From: JBBDYH01 sp040901795
Lineage (GTDB): Bacteria; Planctomycetota; Planctomycetia; Pirellulales; JALHPA01
Length of the DNA: 23,787 nucleotides
Direction of reading: 5' to 3'
NCBI GenBank assembly: GCA_040901795.1
Contig: JBBDYH010000086.1
Location: 1-23,787, forward strand
Part shown: piece after piece, positions 1 through 7,793 of the stretch
How positions within the stretch are numbered: position 1 is the first letter of the stretch
Layout: each line of letters starts with the position of its first letter
Notes under the pieces: model-generated
What the model saw: only the letters and a program-made list of their open reading frames with translations
The model's database searches: none
What the model was told of the DNA's origin: nothing
Made by a program: the position numbers and the translations under genes

Positions 1-42
1 GATGGGAGAGCCATTTTTCATAAAAGATCAATTCCTAAGTTT

Positions 43-621
43 TCAGAAAGTGCAGTTCTTCGTGAGCCAATCGCAAAACGCCGAGGCGTCGTTCCACGTC
101 ACATTGACCACCGGATGATTGTCCTCTTGCGCGAAGCCGGGATTGCGCCAGGAGTATTCGGGCTTCCGCCCCTCGAAGTCGTTCTTGGCACGATTGTAAC
201 CCCAGGCTCCCGTTCCATCGCGCTCGGCCTCGGTTCGATTGCCGGCTTTGTCGCTAAACTTCTTAAACTGAGCGATAGTGACTTCATGTGCACTGATATA
301 GAACGGCCGCGTGATTCGCACTCTGCGAACGGGCTGTTCGTCGGCCAATTCGTCAATCCGCCGCTTTTCGATCGCCGGGAACAACCTGGCGAGCTTCTCG
401 GGCGAATCATGGTTGCCCATTTCGAACTCGCCGGCTGGAACGAGAACGAGACGCATGCCGAACGAGTTGGTGATCGTCTCACGGCGTCCGCGCGCGTTTG
501 ATTCTCTGCCGACAACGGCTGGCGAACGCTCTTGACTGATGGTCTGAGTCGCGTCCCCCAGAACGCATACCGTCGTCAACAGAACGACTCTTGAAAATCG
601 ATTCGTCCAGTCATGAATCAT
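43..621 (-). CDS. SUMF1/formylglycine-generating-enzyme-domain protein, C-terminally truncated
   Basis: The 192-residue product begins with a hydrophobic stretch (about residues 12-22) that could be a signal peptide or anchor. It then enters a SUMF1 (FGE-sulfatase) domain: NSFGMRLVLVPAGEFEMG near residue 52, an EQPVRRVRITRPFYISAHEVT block, and NHPVVNVTWNDASAFCDWL at the end. In this family the domain is about 200-250 residues and continues with an RLPTEAEWE-like stretch and a C-terminal RGGSW-like core. Here the reading frame ends in TGA five codons after DWLT, so roughly the second half is missing, including the part that holds catalytic cysteines in true FGE enzymes. I could not find the missing half in another frame within the 42 bases left. 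The ATG at 621 has no clear Shine-Dalgarno sequence. It is probably a non-functional remnant, or a gene disrupted by recombination at about position 58. Many SUMF1 proteins of planctomycetes are not sulfatase activators, so the ancestral role is open. Confidence 0.75.
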   Translation of the reverse strand: MIHDWTNRFSRVVLLTTVCVLGDATQTISQERSPAVVGRESNARGRRETITNSFGMRLVLVPAGEFEMGNHDSPEKLARLFPAIEKRRIDELADEQPVRRVRITRPFYISAHEVTIAQFKKFSDKAGNRTEAERDGTGAWGYNRAKNDFEGRKPEYSWRNPGFAQEDNHPVVNVTWNDASAFCDWLTKNCTF

Positions 622-666
622 TCGCTAAGGGTCCTATGATCGAGCGACTTCCCGGCTTACAACACG

Positions 667-716
667 GCGCCATCTGCGAATGAGAAAGAGCATTTGTCGT
701 TGTCCGCAGATGGCGC
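667..716. repeat. 12-bp perfect inverted repeat (stem-loop) downstream of the phosphohexomutase
   Basis: The arms GCGCCATCTGCG (667-678) and CGCAGATGGCGC (705-716) are perfect reverse complements around a 26-base loop. The element lies 39 bases past the stop codon of the minus-strand phosphohexomutase, where it could act as a transcript end or 3' stabiliser. On the plus strand it is followed by AGATTTT. On the minus strand no U-run follows, so a classic intrinsic terminator is not well supported in the direction that matters. Confidence 0.6.
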
Positions 717-754
717 AGATTTTCGCAGGTTGCAGGACGCGAGCAACGCTCGAA

Positions 755-2593
755 TTACTTCGCTCGCGCAAACTCGCCCAACTCCTGCTGCATCTGACCG
801 AGCCGCGCGGCCATGGCTTGCTTCGTGTCGTCCAGGTTGGCGATCAGCTCCGGTGCCTCGCACGTGAACATGTAAAACTTGATCTTCGGCTCCGTGCCGC
901 TGGGGCGGACGGCGACGTAGTTGCCCTGCACGTCCAGATCGAGAATCACCATGTCTCCAGCCGGACCGGCGAACGGCTGCGGCGGATGGCCAGGCTTAGT
1001 TTCGGTGAGCGACAGGAAATCGCGCACGCGCGTGATCGCGAGGCCGGCCAACGTGGCCGGCGGCGCCGCGCGGAAGCGGGCCATGATCGAGTGCATGTCC
1101 TTCATCCCCTGCGATCCGGGCATCGTGAGCGAAAGCTGTCGCTCCGCGTGGTAGCCGTACTGCCAAAATAGAGCGTCGAGCTTTTGGTGCAGCGTCTGCC
1201 CGACGACTTTTACCCGGGCGGCAAGCTCAGCCAACAGCATCGCGGCCACAGCGGCGTCTTTATCGCGCACATGGGCGCCGACAAGGTATCCGTGCGACTC
1301 CTCGCAACCGAGCACGAACCGCTGCGGACCAAAGTCGTCGATCGTCATGCCGATCCACTTGAAGCCGACCTGCAGATCGCCGAACGTCTTCACGTTGTAC
1401 GCTTCGGCGATCCGTCGGATCATCTCCGTGGTGACCAGCGTCTTGACGACGTAGTGATCCGGCGTGAGCAGGCCCGCCTTTTTCCAGCCGGCGAGCAGAT
1501 ACTCCGTCAATAGCGTCGCGATTTGATTGCCGGTGAATGTACCCCATTCGGAATCGCCAGCCTTGCTGAGTGGCGCCGCGCAACCCAGCCGGTCGCAGTC
1601 GGGATCGGTGGCGATGACGATCTCCGCCTTCGCCTCCTTCGCCCGCGCGATGATCGCCGCGAACACTGCCGGGTTTTCCGGATTGGCGACGTGTCCCGGC
1701 ACGTTGGGGAAGTCGCCGTCCGGCTCAGCGTGTGGACCAAAGACCTCGACATCGGTAAAGCCGTCGGCGATCAGCGCCGGCATGACAGCCGATGCCCCCA
1801 CACCGTGCAATGGCGAATAGATGATCTTCAGTTCGCGCGGACCGGGGAGCGCCTGCGACTTGACTGCGACGATAAACGCCTCGTCCACTTCGTCCTGGCA
1901 AGAGATCACCTTGCCGGCCTTCACGGCCTCGTCGAACGGCATGCGACGGATGGCGTCGCACTCCATCACCTGCTTGATGATTCCCGCGTCATGAGGCGGC
2001 AGCACCTGCCCGCCGGTGGACCAGTAGACTTTGACCGCGTTATCCGACGGCGGATTGTGGCTGGCCGTCACCATGATGCCGCAGTGACACTTCTTAAAGC
2101 GGACGGCGAACGACAGCTCCGGCGTGCTCCGGTAGCCATCCAGAAAGTAGACCGTAAAACCGGCAGCGGCCATGATGCCCGCGCACAGCTCCGCAAAGTG
2201 GCGCGACCGGTGCCGCGTGTCATAGGCGATGGCACAGGCCAGGTGTCTTTCATTGGGATGTTGCGACTTGACATAGTCAGCTACGCCTTGTGCACTTTCG
2301 CCAATCGTGCGGTCGTTGATCGCGTTGGAGCCAATCGCACACATCCGCCCGCGCCGGCCCCCGGTGCCAAAGGGAATCACGGTCCAGAAGGCGTCGTCGA
2401 GCTGTTTCCAGTTGCCCTGGGCAATTTGCTGGGCGACTTCGGCGGCATACTCACCGTACCGCGGCTCAGTCAACCAGGTGCGAATATTCGTGGCGGCATC
2501 GCCCGTAATCTTGCCGGCGGCGAGCGCATCGGCGAGTTCTGACAGTCTGGCATTAACATCAAACGGCGTCGTAGCGGCGGTGCTCATGCTCAT
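755..2593 (-). CDS. Phospho-sugar mutase (phosphoglucomutase/phosphomannomutase, PGM2/PgcA type)
   Basis: This is a cytoplasmic alpha-D-phosphohexomutase, most likely interconverting glucose 1-phosphate and glucose 6-phosphate through a phosphoserine intermediate. Numbered from the ATG at 2593, the 612 residues contain FGTGGRRG at 75-82, the active-site TASHNP with the phosphorylated serine at 178, the Mg-binding DPDCDR loop at 330-335, the sugar-specificity loop GCEESHG at 429-435, and the phosphate-binding RPSGTEPK at 563-570. All four domains are present and the length fits the roughly 580-620-residue PGM2/PgcA branch, which is longer than GlmM or ManB. A GTG at 2608 would add five residues; I prefer the ATG at 2593, with another ATG at 2587. 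Neither has a strong ribosome binding site. The gene is divergent from the GlmM-type gene, about 110 bp away. The substrate (glucose versus mannose) is inferred, not shown. Confidence 0.9.
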   Translation of the reverse strand: MSMSTAATTPFDVNARLSELADALAAGKITGDAATNIRTWLTEPRYGEYAAEVAQQIAQGNWKQLDDAFWTVIPFGTGGRRGRMCAIGSNAINDRTIGESAQGVADYVKSQHPNERHLACAIAYDTRHRSRHFAELCAGIMAAAGFTVYFLDGYRSTPELSFAVRFKKCHCGIMVTASHNPPSDNAVKVYWSTGGQVLPPHDAGIIKQVMECDAIRRMPFDEAVKAGKVISCQDEVDEAFIVAVKSQALPGPRELKIIYSPLHGVGASAVMPALIADGFTDVEVFGPHAEPDGDFPNVPGHVANPENPAVFAAIIARAKEAKAEIVIATDPDCDRLGCAAPLSKAGDSEWGTFTGNQIATLLTEYLLAGWKKAGLLTPDHYVVKTLVTTEMIRRIAEAYNVKTFGDLQVGFKWIGMTIDDFGPQRFVLGCEESHGYLVGAHVRDKDAAVAAMLLAELAARVKVVGQTLHQKLDALFWQYGYHAERQLSLTMPGSQGMKDMHSIMARFRAAPPATLAGLAITRVRDFLSLTETKPGHPPQPFAGPAGDMVILDLDVQGNYVAVRPSGTEPKIKFYMFTCEAPELIANLDDTKQAMAARLGQMQQELGEFARAK

Positions 2594-2704
2594 CAGTATG
2601 CGATACACGCGACATCACGGGAAGCGCTGCCGTCGCCGAGATCCGCGAGATGCCGTATATTTGCGTGTCGCTCCGTTTTGTCGCTTCGAATCTTTACGCA
2701 GCCT

Positions 2705-4054
2705 ATGACCTCGTCTGACCCCATCATCAGCGTCTCCGGCCTGCGTGGCATCATCGGTCAGTCGCTCACGCCGCTCGTGGCAGCCCGCTATGCCGCCGCG
2801 TTCGCGGCCGAGCTGCCCCCAGGTTCTGTGGTAATTACACGCGACGGCCGCGCAACGGGCGCCATGCTCGCGGCAGCCGTAACCGCCGCACTGCAAGCGA
2901 TGGGCCGAAAGGTGATCGATGCGGGCGTTGCCGCGACGCCAACCACCGGCGTGCTCGTTCGCGAACTTGAAGCTGCCGGCGGCCTGCAGCTCTCCGCGAG
3001 CCACAACCCGGCGGAATACAACGGCTTAAAGCTCCTTTCGGCAGCGGGTCGTGTAATTCCGGCCGCCGCAGGCGCAGCCATTCTTTCACGCTATTCAAGC
3101 GGCGACTTGCCATGGCCCGATCACAGCCGTATCGGCAGTGCGCAGGCCTGCTCGGAAACGGTCGAGGCCCATTGGCGATTGATCCGGCGGACTGTGGATG
3201 TGCACTTGATCGCGCGGCGCAGCCTGTCAGTCTTGCTCGACGCCAACCACGGCGCCGGCAGCCTTGTCGCGCGGCGGATGCTCGAGGAGCTGGGTTGCCG
3301 CGTGAAGATTCTGGGTGGCGACCCGAATGGTCGATTCGAGCACCCGCCGGAGCCGACCGAGGAAAATCTTGCCGGCGTCTTTGCTGCGGTGCGCGACAGC
3401 GGCGCGAACGTCGGCTTCTGCCAGGACCCGGACGCCGACCGCCTGGCGGTCATCGACGAGAACGGCCGCTACCTGGGCGAAGAATACACGCTGGCCATGT
3501 GCGTCGATCACGTGCTGCGGCGTCGCAAGGGGCCGATCGTGACCAATTGTTCCACGAGCCGCATGAGCGAGGACCTGGCGGCGAAGTATGGCGTGCCGTT
3601 CCAACGTTCTGCGGTGGGCGAGGCGAACGTCGTTGATAAGATGCTCGAAACCGGCGCGATCCTCGGTGGCGAAGGCAACGGCGGCGTGATTGACCCACGG
3701 GTCGGCCTGGTGCGCGACAGTTTCGTCGGCATGGCAATGTTGTTGGAGGCCATGGCCTCGCGCGACCGGCCGATCAGCGAGCTTGCCGACGAGCTGCCGC
3801 GGTACAGCATCGTGAAGACGAAGATCACTCTCCCATCCGACAGGGTTGCCGCCGGTATGGACACGCTGCAGCGACACTTCAGCGCCGCGGCCTGCGACTG
3901 TACGGACGGCGTACGTTTCGACTGGCCCGGCAAGTGGTTGCTCGTTCGCCCGAGCAACACCGAGCCGATCGTGCGAGCGATTGCAGAGGCGGAGACGTTG
4001 GGAGAGGCGAGGGGGCTGTGTGAAGAAGCGGCCGAAGTACTGACGCGGCCGTGA
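2705..4054 (+). CDS. glmM: Phosphoglucosamine mutase-type phosphohexomutase (GlmM-like)
   Basis: This second phosphohexomutase has 449 residues, the usual GlmM length. It has SGLRGIIG at the N-terminus, SASHNP with active-site serine 99, the DPDADR metal loop at 241-246, GGEGNGG at 321-327 and RPSNTEP at 415-421. GlmM makes glucosamine 1-phosphate from glucosamine 6-phosphate on the route to UDP-GlcNAc for envelope polymers. The specificity loop GGEGNGG resembles the archaeal-type GlmM/phosphomannomutase branch more than the GGE(N/Q)SGH form of enteric GlmM, so phosphomannomutase or dual activity is possible. The ATG at 2705 is preferred over an in-frame TTG at 2678, because the conserved fold begins right after it (DPIISVSGLRG). 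The gene runs divergently from the other mutase and ends 11 bp before the DUF5615 stop codon on the opposite strand. Confidence 0.88.
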   Translation: MTSSDPIISVSGLRGIIGQSLTPLVAARYAAAFAAELPPGSVVITRDGRATGAMLAAAVTAALQAMGRKVIDAGVAATPTTGVLVRELEAAGGLQLSASHNPAEYNGLKLLSAAGRVIPAAAGAAILSRYSSGDLPWPDHSRIGSAQACSETVEAHWRLIRRTVDVHLIARRSLSVLLDANHGAGSLVARRMLEELGCRVKILGGDPNGRFEHPPEPTEENLAGVFAAVRDSGANVGFCQDPDADRLAVIDENGRYLGEEYTLAMCVDHVLRRRKGPIVTNCSTSRMSEDLAAKYGVPFQRSAVGEANVVDKMLETGAILGGEGNGGVIDPRVGLVRDSFVGMAMLLEAMASRDRPISELADELPRYSIVKTKITLPSDRVAAGMDTLQRHFSAAACDCTDGVRFDWPGKWLLVRPSNTEPIVRAIAEAETLGEARGLCEEAAEVLTRP

Positions 4055-4065
4055 CCTCTTCTGTA

Positions 4066-4440
4066 TCAGAGCTGAATCGGAAGCAAGCGTATTCGATGGC
4101 GTGAATATTCAATCGTGACGATCGCACCGGCGCTGAGTGCAGGCCCGACCATCGGAAGGACGGCGCTTAGTCGTTGAATAATGTAATCAGCTCGCGCATT
4201 CTTGAGTCGCAAAATGACGACGCTGACGAGCTGTCCTCGTGATAAGGCCGCTATCTCACCGAAGTCCAAATCGAACGTGAGGATGAATCGATCCTCGGAA
4301 GCTGCCTTACGAAAAATCTCCTCGTCCGCCAGTTTCTGGAGTCTTTCGTCGCGCAAATGAGTGACGTCGTGCCCTTCACGCCGCAGCCACTCCGCAACAC
4401 GAATACTCAGCCCCATGTCGAGTAAGAATCGCATTGGCAT
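4066..4440 (-). CDS. DUF5615 PIN-like protein, probable toxin of a DUF433/DUF5615 pair
   Basis: This 124-residue protein has the DUF5615 PIN-like layout. It starts with MRFLLDMGLS (Asp 8), has an acidic ADEEIF segment (residues 38-43), and carries the ILTFDLDFGE strand with Asp 57 and Asp 59. These are the positions expected to hold metal in PIN-fold nucleases. In most relatives the first motif reads LLDENLP or similar; here the residue after Asp 8 is Met. The ATG at 4440 shares its A with the TGA of the DUF433 gene, so the two are probably translationally coupled; a second ATG at 4434 is possible. Known DUF433/DUF5615 pairs are annotated as VapBC-like toxin-antitoxin modules. RNase activity here is inferred from family and context only. 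Confidence 0.8.
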   Translation of the reverse strand: MPMRFLLDMGLSIRVAEWLRREGHDVTHLRDERLQKLADEEIFRKAASEDRFILTFDLDFGEIAALSRGQLVSVVILRLKNARADYIIQRLSAVLPMVGPALSAGAIVTIEYSRHRIRLLPIQL

Positions 4441-4655
4441 CAGCCGGGAATGACTTGCTCACTCGTCAGCCACGCTGCGTAATTGATTGACTGTTCGATA
4501 TCCTCTCGTTCGAGATCGGGATACCCGGCCAGAATCTCATCGTATGACGCCCCATTGGCGATTTGGCTCACTACAACCGAGACGGGAATCCGCATGCCAC
4601 GAATGCAGGCGCGGCCGCCAAGGATTGTTGGATCGAAGGTAATGCGATCAAACAT
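4440..4655 (-). CDS. DUF433 domain protein, probable antitoxin
   Basis: This 71-residue DUF433 protein shows the family signature: LGGRACIRGMRIPVSVVV near residues 12-29, then ANGASYDEILAGYPDLEREDIEQSINYAAW. DUF433 proteins have a winged-helix-like DNA-binding fold and are often encoded immediately before DUF5615 toxins, as here (TGATG overlap at 4442-4438). The gene lies 54 bp downstream of serS on the same strand. The gap contains TATAAT on the minus strand (4700-4695), but no good -35 at 17 bp from it, so a private promoter is possible but unproved. No Shine-Dalgarno is evident before the ATG at 4655. Confidence 0.82.
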   Translation of the reverse strand: MFDRITFDPTILGGRACIRGMRIPVSVVVSQIANGASYDEILAGYPDLEREDIEQSINYAAWLTSEQVIPG

Positions 4656-4708
4656 TTACAGGCGCTTGCAAGAGGTAATTAGCGATACTCCGCAATTATA
4701 CGCTACAT

Positions 4709-5986
4709 TCATCCCATCCGCTCCTTCGCCATCCAGGCGCGCAAAAGCTCCGGCACCGTCACGCTGCCATCGGCGTTCTGAAAGTTCTCCAAAACCGCAA
4801 TAATCCCCCGGCTACACGCGATCGCGGTCCCGTTGAGCGTGTGGGCGAAATACGTCCCCTTCTCGCCTTTCTTACGGTAGCGGATGCCAAGTCGGCGGGC
4901 CTGGTAGTCGGTGCAGTTGCTGGTGCTGGTCACCTCGCCATACTCCCCCGATTCGCCGCGACCCGGCATCCAGGCTTCAAGGTCGAACTTGCGGTAGGCC
5001 GGCCCGCCCAAGTCGCCGGTGGCCGTATCGACGACGCGATAGGGAATACCCAGCCCGTCGAACAGCTCACACTCCAAGTCGCAAAAGTAGTCGAGCATCT
5101 GGTCACTCTGATCCGGCCGCGTAAAGGCGAACATCTCCACCTTGGTGAACTGATGCACGCGGTACAGTCCGCGCGCGGCCCGGCCTCCCGCGCCAGCCTC
5201 GGTGCGGTAACAGTGGCTGATACCACAGACTTTAATCGGCAGTTGCTCTTCATCGAGGATCGTGTCGGCCAGCGACCCGCCGAGCGTGATCTCCGCCGTC
5301 GCCACCAGGCTCAGGTCGCTGTTCTCGATCGAATAAATCTGCGTCTCGGGCCCGCGGGGAATAAACCCGGTTCCTTGCAAGATTTCGTTACGCGCCAGGT
5401 CCGGCGTGATCGTCGGAGTGAAGCCTTTGTTGATGAGCAAATCAATCGCGTACCGCTGCAGCGCGAGCTCCAACAAGACCGCGTCGTTCTTGAGGAAATA
5501 AAACCCGTGCCCGGTCACCTTTGCCCCCGCCTCGAAGTCGATCAGGTCCAGCCGCTCGGCGATTTGCACATGGTCCAGCGGCTTGAAGTCGAACTTGCGC
5601 GGCTCGTGTCGTCCGCGGCGGAGTTCCAAGTTCGCTTCGTCGCTCACTCCAACGGGCGCTGCGGGATGCGACAGGTTAGGGATCAGCCGCAGAATGTCGT
5701 CCGCCTCGGCAACGATCTCGTCGAGCTCCGCCTGCGTTTTCGTGCAAAGCTCTCGCAGCCGGCGACCCTCTTCCTTGCGGGCTTCCCGCTCGGCGTCATC
5801 CTTGGCCTTACCGATCGACTTGCTCACATCGTTGGCCTGACGATTCAGCTCGTCCACCTTTTGCTGCACCGCCTTGCGGGCTTGCTCCAGGCCGACAAAA
5901 CGATCGACGTCCGCCGTGCAATTCCGGCGCTCACAGTTTTCCTTAACGACCTGGGCATTTTCAACAACAAATCTGCGATCGAGCAT
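4709..5986 (-). CDS. serS: Seryl-tRNA synthetase
   Basis: This cytoplasmic class II aminoacyl-tRNA synthetase charges tRNA-Ser, and tRNA-Sec where present, with serine. The 425 residues match the bacterial SerRS length. Residues 1-105 form the antiparallel coiled-coil arm that grips the long variable arm of tRNA-Ser. The catalytic part carries the TAE serine-binding motif (230-232), motif 2 RTEAGAGGRAARGLYRVHQF (from 261), SNCTDYQARR (356-365) and motif 3 ending SRGIIAVLENFQ (from 392). The start is the ATG at 5986, giving the canonical MLDRRFVVEN beginning. An upstream in-frame codon at 6043 would run into the palindromic repeat and is not conserved-looking. The TA-like pair follows at 54 bp; upstream lies the 6014-6168 repeat. 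Confidence 0.96.
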   Translation of the reverse strand: MLDRRFVVENAQVVKENCERRNCTADVDRFVGLEQARKAVQQKVDELNRQANDVSKSIGKAKDDAEREARKEEGRRLRELCTKTQAELDEIVAEADDILRLIPNLSHPAAPVGVSDEANLELRRGRHEPRKFDFKPLDHVQIAERLDLIDFEAGAKVTGHGFYFLKNDAVLLELALQRYAIDLLINKGFTPTITPDLARNEILQGTGFIPRGPETQIYSIENSDLSLVATAEITLGGSLADTILDEEQLPIKVCGISHCYRTEAGAGGRAARGLYRVHQFTKVEMFAFTRPDQSDQMLDYFCDLECELFDGLGIPYRVVDTATGDLGGPAYRKFDLEAWMPGRGESGEYGEVTSTSNCTDYQARRLGIRYRKKGEKGTYFAHTLNGTAIACSRGIIAVLENFQNADGSVTVPELLRAWMAKERMG

Positions 5987-6013
5987 TGTATTCTGAATCC
6001 GTTTTAACTGCTG

Positions 6014-6168
6014 AGTCGCAGAGACGCAGAGAAGCGAGGGCAAGAATCAGCCACAGATGAACGCAGATAAACACAGATCACAAAACTCAATATGTATCCT
6101 TCATCTGTGTTCATTTGTGTTCATCTGTGGCTAATATCCTCTCCTCTCTGCGCCTCTGCGTCTCCGCG
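6014..6168. repeat. Compound palindromic intergenic repeat, about 155 bp
   Basis: There are two nested inverted repeats. The outer arms share an 11-bp perfect core, GAGACGCAGAG (6021-6031) against CTCTGCGTCTC (6154-6164). The inner 30-base arms (6049-6078 and 6103-6132) pair at 27 of 30 positions and are built from an ACAGAT/AACACAG-type short direct repeat. RNA from either strand would fold into one long hairpin. The element fills the space between the M20 peptidase stop and the serS start, both on minus. It resembles non-coding palindromic repeats that I recall being dispersed in many bacterial genomes. It has no coding potential and no flanking target duplication that I can identify. Confidence 0.8.
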
Positions 6169-6170
6169 GT

Positions 6171-7538
6171 TCATTTATTTCTTGCAAGTTCTTCCCACAA
6201 GTACGCGCTTGCTTTAATTCCGCGATGAAAATCCTCCAGCGAAAACTTCTCGTTGGGGCTGTGTGTGTTGTCGTCGTCCTGACCCCAGCCGAGCAAGAGC
6301 ACCTCGACGCCCAACTGCTGACGGAAAGAAGTCACGATCGGAATCGAGCCCCCTTCGCGGATGTAAACCGGCGCCCGGCCGAAGCTGCGCTCGATGGCCC
6401 GCGCCGCGGCCGCCATATAGGGGCTGTCCAGCGACATCACGACGCCCGGCCCCGCGCCAAACGGCATCAGCTCCATGCGAATGCCCGGCGGGCACAGCTC
6501 GCGTAACTTCTTTTCAAGCGCCACCGCGATCTTCTTCGGATCCTGATTCGGCACCAGCCGAAAGCTGAATTTTGCACTCGCGCGGGCGGGCAGCACCGTT
6601 TTGGCGCCTTCACCCTGGTAGCCGCTGGTCAATCCGTTGATGTCAAACGTCGGCCGGGCCCAGCGGCGTTCGAGCGTGGTAAAACCCCTTTCGCCGGTGA
6701 CCGCTTCGACCCCAATTTGCCGCATGAAATCAGTTTCGCTGAACTCCAGCTTGCGGAATTGCTCGCGCTCCCGTTCCGAAAGGGCTACCACGTCGTCGTA
6801 GAAACCCGGCACAGTGACACGGCCGTCTTCTCCACGCAGCGCGGCGAGCATCTGGCACAAAGCATTCGCCGGGTTCGTTACGCCGCCGCCAAACGTCCCC
6901 GAGTGCAGGTCTTGCTTCGGTCCCGTCAGCCGCAGCTCAAAATACGCCAGGCCCTTTAGCCCATACGTGATCGCCGGCTGGCCGGGGCGAAACTGGCTCG
7001 AGTCGCTGATCACCACCACGTCGCAGTCGAGCTTGTCTTGGTGCTCTTCGAGGAACCCATAGACGTTCGGGCTGCCAACCTCTTCTTCCCCCTCGATCAA
7101 GAACTTTAAATTGATCGGGAGCTTGCCGGCGGTCTTGATCCAGGCTTCGGCGCTTTTGACATGTGTGAGCATCTGCCCTTTATCGTCGGTCGCCCCGCGC
7201 GCGTAGAGGTTGCCGTTTCGGCGCGTCGGCTCAAACGGCGGCGAAATCCACTCATCCAACGGATCGGGTGGTTGCACGTCATAATGCCCATAGACGAGCG
7301 CAGTCGGTGCACCGGCAACAGGCGGCGACTCGGCGAACACGATCGGGTGACCAGGCGTGGCCACCACGTCGTTGGCAAATCCGAGAGCGCGGAATTGCCC
7401 CGCCACCCACTCCGCCGCGCGGCGCGTGTCGTCTTTGTGCCGGCTGTCGGCCGAGACGCTCTTTATCCGCAACAACTCGCACAACTCGTCCTCGTGGCGG
7501 CCGCGGTTGGCGTCGAGGTATTCGTCTAGGGTTGGCAT
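6171..7538 (-). CDS. M20 family dipeptidase/metallopeptidase
   Basis: This 455-residue M20/M25/M40 zinc peptidase probably cleaves dipeptides or other short amide substrates in the cytoplasm. Metal-site motifs are in order: GHYDVQP with His 85, ARGATDDKG with Asp 118, EGEEEVGS with the general-base Glu 151 and ligand Glu 152, ISDSSQ with Asp 179, and QDDDNTHSPNE with His 426 near the end. The lid/dimerisation domain lies between (about 190-310), with the DLHSGTFGG motif that supplies a histidine to the partner active site. No signal peptide is seen. The ATG at 7538 gives MPTLDEYL, typical of this group. The gene is read divergently from clpS across a 255-bp spacer with a palindromic element. 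The natural substrate cannot be told from sequence. Confidence 0.9.
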   Translation of the reverse strand: MPTLDEYLDANRGRHEDELCELLRIKSVSADSRHKDDTRRAAEWVAGQFRALGFANDVVATPGHPIVFAESPPVAGAPTALVYGHYDVQPPDPLDEWISPPFEPTRRNGNLYARGATDDKGQMLTHVKSAEAWIKTAGKLPINLKFLIEGEEEVGSPNVYGFLEEHQDKLDCDVVVISDSSQFRPGQPAITYGLKGLAYFELRLTGPKQDLHSGTFGGGVTNPANALCQMLAALRGEDGRVTVPGFYDDVVALSEREREQFRKLEFSETDFMRQIGVEAVTGERGFTTLERRWARPTFDINGLTSGYQGEGAKTVLPARASAKFSFRLVPNQDPKKIAVALEKKLRELCPPGIRMELMPFGAGPGVVMSLDSPYMAAAARAIERSFGRAPVYIREGGSIPIVTSFRQQLGVEVLLLGWGQDDDNTHSPNEKFSLEDFHRGIKASAYLWEELARNK

Positions 7539-7560
7539 GACACGACGAGATTCGAGTTAC

Positions 7561-7675
7561 TCTGTAGGGAACGGCCTCTGTGCCGTTCCGTTGGGCGAGT
7601 TAGTGATGCAACGCCGTTTGAGGCTTCCGGAACGCCACCCGCCACGGCGGGCAAGCTTTGGGCGTTCCCTACAGA
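7561..7675. repeat. 115-bp inverted-repeat-bounded intergenic element
   Basis: Perfect 13-bp inverted ends, TCTGTAGGGAACG (7561-7573) and CGTTCCCTACAGA (7663-7675), enclose two further hairpins. One is GGAACGGC/GCCGTTCC (7568-7575 and 7582-7589, 6-base loop). The other is CCCGCC/GGCGGG. The element has the architecture of a MITE or compound REP sequence. It sits between the divergent M20 peptidase and clpS genes, upstream of the clpS promoter candidate. I see no open reading frame for a transposase. Confidence 0.7.
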
Positions 7676-7704
7676 CGCGATGCCGACATGTCATGGCGGG
7701 CATA

Positions 7705-7732
7705 TTCACGTCCGCGCGGTGTATCCTATAAT
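7705..7732 (+). promoter_or_regulatory. Candidate sigma-70-type promoter for clpS
   Basis: TTCACG (7705-7710, 4 of 6 to consensus) is separated by 16 bp from a perfect TATAAT (7727-7732). This leaves a leader of about 55 bases before the clpS ATG at 7794. GAGG at 7781-7784 could serve as the ribosome binding site with 9 bases of spacing. Confidence 0.5.
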
Positions 7733-7793
7733 AAAAGGTCCCTTACGGTAAGCATTCGATTGACCGTTGGCCCAGCACGCGAGGCCTCACTCC

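Noticed and set aside
667..716. Intrinsic terminator for the phosphohexomutase
   Set aside because: The stem is perfect, but the loop is long and there is no U-run on the minus-strand side, so it is reported only as a repeat.
1523..2542. Plus-strand open frame antisense to the phosphohexomutase
   Set aside because: No recognisable domain; the minus strand carries an intact enzyme with all active-site motifs.
4841..6007. Long plus-strand open frame antisense to serS (388 codons)
   Set aside because: It mirrors serS almost exactly, shows no domain, and is the usual effect of GC-rich codon use; serS itself has all family motifs.
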